Below, one piece after another: positions 1 through 5,253 of a DNA stretch of 5,253 nt (positions are counted from its first letter, which is position 1; the number at the start of each line of letters is the position of its first letter). This DNA comes from Marinosulfonomonas sp. GTDB lineage: Bacteria; Pseudomonadota; Alphaproteobacteria; Rhodobacterales; Rhodobacteraceae. Below the pieces are notes generated by a model that saw only the letters and a list, made by a program, of their open reading frames with translations, ran no database searches and was not told the DNA's origin. Location of the stretch: positions 6,114-11,366 of the forward strand of contig NVTS01000043.1 of NCBI GenBank assembly GCA_002732995.1, given 5' to 3'. The position numbers and the translations under genes are program-made.

Positions 1-858
1 AAAACTTCGCCCCTGTTGCGGGCGTGGCTGGTTCGACTGAACGAAATGGGTGTGGAGTTCCGCACCCGCTGGCGCTGGACTGGCTGGGGGGACGGGTTTG
101 AATTTGATACTCCCGAGGGCGTTCAAACGCTCGCGCCCAAGGTTTGCGTTCTGGCGCTGGGCGGGGCCAGCTGGGCGCGGCTGGGGTCTGACGGGATGTG
201 GGCGAAATTGTTGGCGGCCAGGGGTGTGGAACTGGCCCCGTTCAAGCCTGCGAACATGGGGTTTTGCATCGATTGGACGCCTTATATGGCGAAGCATTTT
301 GGCGCGCCGGTTAAGGGTATTTCTCTGATAACGAACGATAATCCTCTCCGCGGAGAATTTGTGATTTCAAAGCGCGGGGTCGAGGGCAGCGGCATTTATG
401 CGGTGTCCAAAGCGATGCGTGACGGGGCGGATTTGACGCTTGATTTGATGCCGGACTGGAGTGTGGACAGGGTGCGGCAGCGGCTGGCCCGCCCACGCGG
501 CAAGGCCACCGTGATGAACCATATGCGTAAAGGTTTGAAGCTGGATACGGTCAAGCTGGCTCTGTTGCAGGAGTTCGCGCGACCTTTGCCCGCAGAGGCT
601 GGAGATTTGGCCAAAGTGATCAAGGCGCTGCCTGTAAAGCACAGCGGCCCACGGCCAATGGACGAGGCGATTTCGACGGCGGGCGGGGTGGCATTTTCGG
701 GTCTGACCGAGGGGTTGGAATTGAAGGCTGCGCCAGATGTATTCTGTGCTGGAGAAATGCTGGATTGGGAGGCCCCGACAGGGGGGTATTTGATTACCGG
801 ATGTTTGGCGACGGGGCGCTGGGCAGGGCGCGCGGCCGCAGAGGTTGCGAATCAATAG
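1..858 (+). CDS. HI0933-like FAD-dependent flavoprotein, PP_4765 (TIGR03862-type) family, 5'-truncated by window edge
   Basis: The frame is open to base 1 (it begins KTSPLLRAWL), so the TTG at 16 is an internal leucine codon and the gene starts outside the window. About 285 residues are visible. The family is usually near 390-400, so roughly 110 N-terminal residues are missing, including the GxGxxG FAD-binding loop. Counting from the TTG codon, visible family signatures are GGASWARLGSDG (49-60), the GEFVISKRGVEGSGIYA stretch (113-129), TAGGV (221-225) and the C-terminal FAD-contacting segment CAGEMLDWEAPTGGY (244-258), followed by GCLATGRWAG. These match the BaiN/HI0933-like NAD(P)/FAD oxidoreductases, probably cytosolic. 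The substrate is not established for this subgroup, so no reaction is assigned. The stop is TAG at 856-858. The gene converges on the minus-strand genes and is not part of their operon. The family call is firm; the function is unknown. Confidence 0.9.
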   Translation, partial: KTSPLLRAWLVRLNEMGVEFRTRWRWTGWGDGFEFDTPEGVQTLAPKVCVLALGGASWARLGSDGMWAKLLAARGVELAPFKPANMGFCIDWTPYMAKHFGAPVKGISLITNDNPLRGEFVISKRGVEGSGIYAVSKAMRDGADLTLDLMPDWSVDRVRQRLARPRGKATVMNHMRKGLKLDTVKLALLQEFARPLPAEAGDLAKVIKALPVKHSGPRPMDEAISTAGGVAFSGLTEGLELKAAPDVFCAGEMLDWEAPTGGYLITGCLATGRWAGRAAAEVANQ

Positions 859-886
859 GTAAACAAGGGGTTCGGGGCGATTTTCG

Positions 887-916
887 GCGTATGGATAGCG
901 TATGGATAGCGTATGG
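887..916. repeat. 11-bp tandem direct repeat, about 2.7 copies
   Basis: The unit GCGTATGGATA occurs perfectly at 887-897 and 898-908, and its first eight bases recur at 909-916. It lies in the gap between two converging genes and codes for nothing evident. The third, partial copy forms the left arm of a hairpin. Eleven bases is close to one helical turn, so the copies sit on the same DNA face, but no known binding site is recognised. It may simply be replication slippage. Confidence 0.8.
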
Positions 917-931
917 GTTTTATACATACGC
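909..931. terminator. Inverted repeat between convergent genes, possible weak terminator
   Basis: GCGTATG (909-915) pairs perfectly with CATACGC (925-931) around a 9-base AT-rich loop, giving a 7-bp stem. It sits 50 bases past the flavoprotein stop (plus strand) and about 40 bases past the small minus-strand ORF stop, where a shared terminator would be expected. Neither side carries a proper T-run, so intrinsic termination is only a guess from position. The left arm repeats in the two upstream copies of the 11-bp repeat (889-893 region and 898-904), so the right arm has alternative partners. Confidence 0.4.
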
Positions 932-971
932 AGGGCAGGTTTTGGCGGGTTAATACATCGTGCGGGGGGGG

Positions 972-1172
972 CTAAAGCGGCAAAGGCGCAGTTTGGCGCA
1001 TTGAGGCGCGCAGGGCAGCATCTTGTAGCCATTCCAGTAATCGGGGCGCGGTTTCGGTCCGCACCACTTTCATGCCACGCAGCTGTGCAATGTCCAATGC
1101 AGCGGCCAAACCCAGGGAGGTGAAATCCCATCGGTCAGAGGGAGAGTCGGGGGTGTAGTAGAGGCGGACCAT
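972..1172 (-). CDS. Small hypothetical protein, 66 aa, downstream of holA
   Basis: I do not recognise this protein. It starts at ATG (1172-1170) and ends at TAG (974-972). The start is chosen because AGAAGGAA (1185-1178 on the minus strand) lies 5 bases upstream, a strong ribosome binding site. The frame continues open upstream to 1400, but that extension would overlap holA and read through the hairpins. The sequence begins MVRLYYTPDSPSDRWDF, followed by an alanine/leucine-rich stretch (about 19-31), a short MKVVRTE segment (34-40) and a helix-like RLLEWLQDAALRASM (44-58). There is no signal peptide, transmembrane segment or cysteine. The beta-alpha-beta look and the LYYTP opening loosely recall a thioredoxin/GST N-terminal half, but no catalytic Cys is present, so I assign no function. 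It follows holA on the same strand after 89 bases and may be the last gene of the leuS operon. Confidence 0.65.
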   Translation of the reverse strand: MVRLYYTPDSPSDRWDFTSLGLAAALDIAQLRGMKVVRTETAPRLLEWLQDAALRASMRQTAPLPL

Positions 1173-1177
1173 TGTTA

Positions 1178-1185
1178 TTCCTTCT
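1178..1185 (-). promoter_or_regulatory. Shine-Dalgarno site of the 66-aa ORF
   Basis: AGAAGGAA reads on the minus strand, separated by TAACA from the ATG at 1172. It is the clearest ribosome binding site in the window and decides the start of the small ORF against the longer frame-open alternative overlapping holA. Confidence 0.7.
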
Positions 1186-1212
1186 GTGTCTCGGGTTGAT
1201 TGAAGGGGCGGG

Positions 1213-1233
1213 AAGGATTTTTGAAAAATCCTT
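1213..1233. repeat. Perfect hairpin 1 in the holA/small-ORF gap
   Basis: AAGGATTTTT (1213-1222) and AAAAATCCTT (1224-1233) are exact reverse complements around a single G, giving a practical stem of 9 bp with a 3-base loop. On the minus strand it is followed by CCCGCCCC rather than a T-run, so it is not a textbook Rho-independent terminator. It is the second hairpin met by RNA polymerase leaving holA. Possible roles are protecting the upstream mRNA 3' end, partial termination, or being half of a dispersed palindromic repeat. Confidence 0.75.
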
Positions 1234-1236
1234 GGT

Positions 1237-1257
1237 AAAATTCTTTGGAAGAATTTT
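1237..1257. repeat. Perfect hairpin 2 immediately after holA
   Basis: AAAATTCTT (1237-1245) and AAGAATTTT (1249-1257) are exact reverse complements around TGG, giving a 9-bp stem with a 3-base loop. It lies 4 bases past the holA stop codon and 3 bases from hairpin 1. The stem is AT-rich, and no T-run follows on either strand beyond the arm itself. Its size, loop length and 21-base span match hairpin 1, so the two look like one composite element. Confidence 0.75.
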
Positions 1258-1261
1258 GGGG

Positions 1262-2272
1262 CTACCGCGCGGCCAGCATTGCCAGTCGGACCAAGGTGCG
1301 TTCCATCACCGCCATTGCGGGCGCGCGCGAGGTGGAGCGCAGTTGCAGGTCTGTGTCGGTCAGCATGGTCAGGGCGATTTCCAGTTTGCGTGATCCCCAT
1401 TGCTGTAATTGGCGCTGCATCCGGTCACGGCGCGCACCGAACACGGGGGGGCGCAAACCGCCAATGCCCGAGGGGTTGTTGGCCGCCGCGTAAAGGATGC
1501 GAAAATGACGGGTGGCACCGATGCACAAGCCGACAGGTTGCACGCCTTGGCTGGCCAGTTTGCTGATGATCGGGCCGACTTCACCCTTGCGCCCTTCGGC
1601 CACGATGTTCAGCACATCGTCAAGCGCCGCCGCGGTCGAGGTGGGGGCGCAGGCGGTGATATCCTCGACGGACAAAGGCGTGGTATCGTTCAGTTTATAG
1701 AGGCTGATTTTTTCCACCACTTGGCGGAAATCTCCCGGTCCGATGTCGCGTGACAGGGCAACCAGTGCGCCCATTGCATCGGACGGGATGTCGCGCAGGC
1801 CACCCTTGGCGAGGTCGGCTTCGATCTCGGATTTCGACGGGGGGTCGTCGTAGATGCCGACGGCATAGGCGTTGTTATGCGCCTCGAATGCTTTGCGAAG
1901 GGCGGAGCGTGCATTGAGCTGTTTTGCGGTGACGATAATTTGCGCATCGCCCTCGCGCCAGTCGTTCAGCGCGGCTGTGATCAGTTTGGCCAACCCGTCG
2001 GTTGCGTCCTCGACAAACGCCACACGGGGGCCGGGGAAAAACCCTTGCGAGGTGATTGTGTCCATCAACAGGGCAGGGTTCGATCGCAGGTCCGAGGCCG
2101 GAATGCGGGTCAGGCGCATTTCTTCTTCGCCGGTTTCGCCGACCAATGCCTTGATCAGCTGTTGGCGTTTCAGGGCAACCCGCATGGCGTCGCCGCCGTA
2201 AATCAGGATGCCGGTGCGTTTCGGGTCGGGTTTGGCGAAATATCCGGAGGCTTCGCGCGGGGATAGTTTCAT
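1262..2272 (-). CDS. holA: DNA polymerase III subunit delta
   Basis: This is the delta subunit of the clamp-loader complex, which opens the beta sliding clamp and helps load it at primed DNA in the cytosol. At 336 residues it has normal length for the family. It starts [12 protein letters not shown]. The N-terminal AAA+-like domain shows the degenerate nucleotide-fold start GILIYGGDAMRVALKRQQL (21-39), with no functional Walker A lysine, as expected for delta. SQGFFPGPRVAFVEDATD (75-92) matches the family strand with the conserved phenylalanine and arginine region. The middle part includes DIGPGDFRQVVEKISLY (176-192), typical of the lid domain, and the rest (about 212-336) is the helical collar domain. 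The start ATG overlaps the lptE stop by 4 bases (ATGA), so translation is probably coupled to lptE. The ribosome binding site is weak. The gene ends at TAG just before the paired hairpins. Confidence 0.95.
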   Translation of the reverse strand: MKLSPREASGYFAKPDPKRTGILIYGGDAMRVALKRQQLIKALVGETGEEEMRLTRIPASDLRSNPALLMDTITSQGFFPGPRVAFVEDATDGLAKLITAALNDWREGDAQIIVTAKQLNARSALRKAFEAHNNAYAVGIYDDPPSKSEIEADLAKGGLRDIPSDAMGALVALSRDIGPGDFRQVVEKISLYKLNDTTPLSVEDITACAPTSTAAALDDVLNIVAEGRKGEVGPIISKLASQGVQPVGLCIGATRHFRILYAAANNPSGIGGLRPPVFGARRDRMQRQLQQWGSRKLEIALTMLTDTDLQLRSTSRAPAMAVMERTLVRLAMLAAR

Positions 2273-2769
2273 TTTGCCCAGCCACCCGAGGTAGCGATCA
2301 AACGGTTGGTGATCTGGTCGGCCAGGATGATCATCAAGCGGGCGTGGGCGCTGCGCTGGGCGGTCAGGGTGCTGACGGTGTTGCCGGTGGCCGAGTAGCT
2401 GGTGAAATTGTCGATCGTGCCGGAATGGATGACGGCCCCCGTGCCAGTGTTGCGCACCGCGTAATTGACCACGCCCAGCACGTTATAACGGGTGATTTCC
2501 TGCGCGGGGGTGATGCCAAGATCATCTTCGGTTAAGGTCAGGGTGTAGGACAGCGCGTATTGCGCTGCTTGGGGTTGGCCCAGACGTTCCTCGAGCCGGC
2601 GCACAAGGTTAAAACCGTTTTGGGTGTCGGGGGCGTCGACCTCGATGCTACCGCGCAAATTGGCGGCGGGACCGCTTGGGCCATAAGCTGGCTGGAAGCC
2701 GCATGCGCTCAGCGCTGCGAGCGACAGGATCAGGGTTCTGCGTGTGGTTTTGTGGTTATATGACGACAT
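2269..2769 (-). CDS. lptE: LPS-assembly lipoprotein LptE
   Basis: LptE is the outer-membrane lipoprotein that plugs and helps fold LptD, the translocon that inserts LPS into the outer leaflet. The 166-residue product has a short signal peptide with a lipobox LSAC, so C23 would be the lipidated first residue of the mature form, followed by GFQPAYG, the usual opening of alphaproteobacterial LptE. The mature domain includes a [11 protein letters not shown] helix (54-64), beta strands such as [17 protein letters not shown] (71-87), and the [15 protein letters not shown] segment (93-107) typical of this group. The start ATG is preceded directly by an in-frame TGA inside leuS, so no longer version is possible. 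The gene overlaps leuS by 14 bases and holA by 4, indicating one transcript. The signal peptide also carries a TTRRTLI stretch resembling a twin-arginine motif. Confidence 0.92.
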   Translation of the reverse strand: MSSYNHKTTRRTLILSLAALSACGFQPAYGPSGPAANLRGSIEVDAPDTQNGFNLVRRLEERLGQPQAAQYALSYTLTLTEDDLGITPAQEITRYNVLGVVNYAVRNTGTGAVIHSGTIDNFTSYSATGNTVSTLTAQRSAHARLMIILADQITNRLIATSGGWAK

Positions 2770-5253
2770 TCACAATCCGGCCCGGCACAACGATTACCTT
2801 TTTCGGCGACCCACCGTCGAGCGCCTTGATCACAGCTTGATCTGCCAGCGCGATTTTTTCAACCTCTTCCTTTGGCATATCCGCAGGAACGGCGATTTCT
2901 GACCGACGTTTGCCGTTGATCTGGATCGGCAGGGTTACGGTGTCATTGATCAGCATGGCGGGATCGGCGATGGGCCACGGCGCATGCGCGATCAATCCTT
3001 CGCCGCCCTGATGTGCCCAGATGGCCTCGGATAGATGCGGGGTGAAGGGGGACATCAGTTGGGCCAGCACCTTGATCGCCTGTTTTTGCGCAGCTTGGCT
3101 CGCGTCTGTTTTCGATAGGGTGTTGGTGAAGGCATAAATTTTGGCGATTGAGGTGTTGAAGGCAAAGCCCTCGATGCCGGCGGTCACGTCATGGATGGCG
3201 TGGTGCATGGCGCGCAGCAGATCGTCGTCATCTTTGGTCGTGCCTTCACTGATTTTGCTGATGCGGTCGCACAGGCCCCAGACGCGGGTCAGGAATTTAT
3301 GCGAGGCTTCGGCGCCAGAGGCGGTCCATTCCACGTCGCGTTCGGGGGGCGAATCCGACAGCACAAACCAGCGGGCGGTGTCGGCACCGTATGCGTCGAT
3401 GATGCTGACCGGATCGACCACGTTTTTCTTGGATTTCGACATTTTGGCCGAGGGGATGATTTTCAGCGCTTCACCGGTGGCTTTGACGGTTTTTGCATCT
3501 AGGTCCACGTCTTCGGGCAGGTGATAGACGGGGCGGCCCTTGTCGTCGGCGGTTTGGTAAATCTCGTGCGTGACCATGCCTTGGGTGAACAGGGCGTTGA
3601 ATGGCTCGATCGCTTTTTCGGGCAGATGACCCGTTAGCTGCATGGCGCGGGCGAAGAAGCGGGAATAGAGCAGGTGCAGGATCGCGTGCTCGACCCCGCC
3701 GATGTATTGATCAACATTCATCCAGTATTCAGCGTCGGCCATATTTGTCGGGGTGTCGGCGTGAGGCGAGGTGAAACGGGCGTAATACCATGAGGAATCC
3801 ACAAAAGTGTCCATGGTGTCGGTTTCACGCTGGGCTGGTTTGCCGCAAGACGGGCAAGGCACATCGCGCCATGTCGCATGGCGGTCCAGCGGGTTGCCAG
3901 GCGTGTCGAATGTTACATCGTAAGGCAGCTCGACCGGCAGGTTTTCCTTTTTCTCGGGTACCACACCGCAGGCATCGCAATGCACCACAGGGATCGGGCA
4001 GCCCCAGTAACGTTGGCGCGACAGGCCCCAATCGCGCAGACGGAACTGGGTGATGCCTTTGCCGATGCCTTTGGCCTCGCACCACTCGATGGTAGCGTCA
4101 ATCGCCTCTTGGCCGGTGGCCACATCCAGGCCTGCGAAATGGTTCAGCCATTTGACGGATTCGGTTTTGGGCGGCACGAAGGCGTCATTTTCAACGGGGG
4201 TGTCACTGTCCAGTGCAAAGAAAGTGTCGATCACCGGCAGGTGGTATTTGCGTGAAAAATCCAGATCGCGCTGATCATGGGCCGGACAGGCGAAAACAGC
4301 GCCGGTGCCGTAACCCATCAAGATGAAATTGGCGATCCAGACGGGCAGGGTCTGGTCGGGATAAACGGGGTGTTGCACGGTCAGGCCGGTGTCAAAGCCC
4401 TTTTTCTCGGCCTTTTCCATCGCCGCTTCGGTGGTGTCCATGCGGCGGCATTCGGCCACGAATTCGGCGATGTCGGCATTATCCGCCTCTAGCGCCTTGG
4501 CCAGCGGGTGATCGGGCGAGATGCCGACAAAATTGGCGCCGTTCAGGGTGTCGGGGCGGGTGGTGAAGACCTCGATCTCGTCAAAACCTGCAATTGGCGT
4601 GGTCATTTTGAAGCCGAATTGCAGACCACGGGATTTACCGATCCAGTTGGCCTGCATGATGCGGACCTTTTCGGGCCAGTTTTCCAGACCGTCGAGTGCC
4701 GTCAGCAATTCCTCGCTGAAATCCGAGATTTTGAAGAACCATTGCGTCAGCTCGCGCCGCTCGACCACAGCATTCGAGCGCCAGCCTTTGCCGTCGATCA
4801 CCTGTTCATTGGCCAATACGGTCATATCGACCGGATCCCAGTTTACCGTGGCTTTCTTGCGATAAATCAAATCCTTAGACAGCATATCAATGAACATCGC
4901 CTGCTGCTGGCCGTAATATTCAGGGTCACAAGTGGCGAATTCGCGCGACCAGTCGATGGACAGGCCCAGCGGTTTCATTTGGGCGCGCATGTCGGCGATA
5001 TTGCTATAGGTCCAGTCCTTTGGATGGCCACCGATGGCCATCGCGGCGTTTTCGGCGGGCATACCAAAAGCGTCCCAGCCCATCGGGTGCAGGATGTTGT
5101 GGCCTGTCGCCATTTTATAACGCGCGATCACGTCGCCCATGGTGTAGTTGCGCACGTGGCCCATGTGGATGCGGCCCGACGGGTAGGGGAACATTTCCAG
5201 CACGTAGTATTTCGGCTTGGTCTCGTCGCGCCTGGCCTTGAACACCTCGTGTT
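2756..5253 (-). CDS. leuS: Leucyl-tRNA synthetase, N-terminus cut by window edge
   Basis: This class I enzyme attaches leucine to tRNA-Leu using ATP, in the cytosol. The frame is open to the right edge (H-E-V-F-K-A-R), so the GTG at 5245 is an internal valine and about 20 residues are missing. Counting from it, 829 residues are visible. The catalytic HIGH motif is HMGH (27-30) and KMSKS is at 601-605. The CP1 editing domain has TTRPDT (228-233) and [15 protein letters not shown] (313-327). Its T233 and D327 correspond to the E. coli editing residues T252 and D345, so proofreading should be intact. A zinc site is visible as CDAC (423-426) and CPSC (464-467). A leucine-specific insert lies just before KMSKS (about 560-597). 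The anticodon-binding and C-terminal domains run to the TAA at 2758-2756. It is the first visible gene of the leuS-lptE-holA operon; any promoter or leader is outside the window. Confidence 0.97.
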   Translation of the reverse strand, partial: HEVFKARRDETKPKYYVLEMFPYPSGRIHMGHVRNYTMGDVIARYKMATGHNILHPMGWDAFGMPAENAAMAIGGHPKDWTYSNIADMRAQMKPLGLSIDWSREFATCDPEYYGQQQAMFIDMLSKDLIYRKKATVNWDPVDMTVLANEQVIDGKGWRSNAVVERRELTQWFFKISDFSEELLTALDGLENWPEKVRIMQANWIGKSRGLQFGFKMTTPIAGFDEIEVFTTRPDTLNGANFVGISPDHPLAKALEADNADIAEFVAECRRMDTTEAAMEKAEKKGFDTGLTVQHPVYPDQTLPVWIANFILMGYGTGAVFACPAHDQRDLDFSRKYHLPVIDTFFALDSDTPVENDAFVPPKTESVKWLNHFAGLDVATGQEAIDATIEWCEAKGIGKGITQFRLRDWGLSRQRYWGCPIPVVHCDACGVVPEKKENLPVELPYDVTFDTPGNPLDRHATWRDVPCPSCGKPAQRETDTMDTFVDSSWYYARFTSPHADTPTNMADAEYWMNVDQYIGGVEHAILHLLYSRFFARAMQLTGHLPEKAIEPFNALFTQGMVTHEIYQTADDKGRPVYHLPEDVDLDAKTVKATGEALKIIPSAKMSKSKKNVVDPVSIIDAYGADTARWFVLSDSPPERDVEWTASGAEASHKFLTRVWGLCDRISKISEGTTKDDDDLLRAMHHAIHDVTAGIEGFAFNTSIAKIYAFTNTLSKTDASQAAQKQAIKVLAQLMSPFTPHLSEAIWAHQGGEGLIAHAPWPIADPAMLINDTVTLPIQINGKRRSEIAVPADMPKEEVEKIALADQAVIKALDGGSPKKVIVVPGRIVNVVI

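Noticed and set aside
964..971. Run of eight G at the small ORF stop, considered as a phase-variable tract
   Set aside because: It lies just outside the stop codon, so length changes would not alter the protein. It is not placed in a promoter that I can see.
367..1131. Long minus-strand open frame antisense to the flavoprotein gene
   Set aside because: The plus-strand frame has clear family motifs throughout. The antisense product has low-complexity, His/Pro/Arg-rich composition typical of a shadow in GC-rich DNA and no recognisable domain.
1173..1261. A separate promoter for the 66-aa ORF in the gap after holA
   Set aside because: I found no convincing -35/-10 pair on the minus strand. The gap is mostly hairpin arms and a GC-rich stretch.
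972..1400. A 142-residue version of the small ORF starting inside holA
   Set aside because: Its first 76 residues overlap the 3' end of holA in another frame and read through the two hairpins. The ATG at 1172 has a much better ribosome binding site.
1875..2285. Alternative minus-strand frame overlapping holA
   Set aside because: It lies wholly within the recognised holA gene, is Arg-rich and has no domain resemblance.

Overview
The window looks like ordinary chromosomal DNA from an alphaproteobacterium, most likely Rhodobacterales/Roseobacter-type. The basis is the moderately GC-rich coding sequence, the leuS-lptE-holA gene order, and protein wording that fits that group. The organism call is inference from family resemblance; no rRNA or other marker is present. 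There are no mobile elements, CRISPR arrays or tRNAs, and the intact genes show no sign of frameshift.

Layout from left to right: (1) positions 1-858, plus strand, hold the C-terminal two thirds or so of a flavoprotein of the HI0933/PP_4765 type, cut by the left edge. (2) Positions 859-971 are a 113-base gap between converging genes, with an 11-bp tandem repeat running into a small hairpin. (3) Positions 972-1172, minus strand, hold a 66-residue protein that I do not recognise, with a good ribosome binding site. (4) Positions 1173-1261 are an 89-base gap dominated by two perfect back-to-back hairpins. (5) Positions 1262-2272, minus strand, hold holA (DNA polymerase III delta). (6) Positions 2269-2769, minus strand, hold lptE (LPS-assembly outer-membrane lipoprotein). 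(7) Positions 2756-5253, minus strand, hold leuS (leucyl-tRNA synthetase), missing only its extreme N-terminus at the right edge.

leuS, lptE and holA overlap (14 bp, then 4 bp), so they are almost certainly one transcript running right to left with coupled translation. The operon joins three unrelated housekeeping jobs: tRNA charging, outer-membrane LPS insertion and replisome clamp loading. The small ORF follows on the same strand after the paired hairpins and may be a tail gene of that operon. The operon promoter would lie upstream of leuS, outside the window, and none is visible inside.

I do not see a new multi-gene system here. The points most worth checking are the paired hairpins after holA, the small ORF beyond them, and the repeat/hairpin between the convergent genes.
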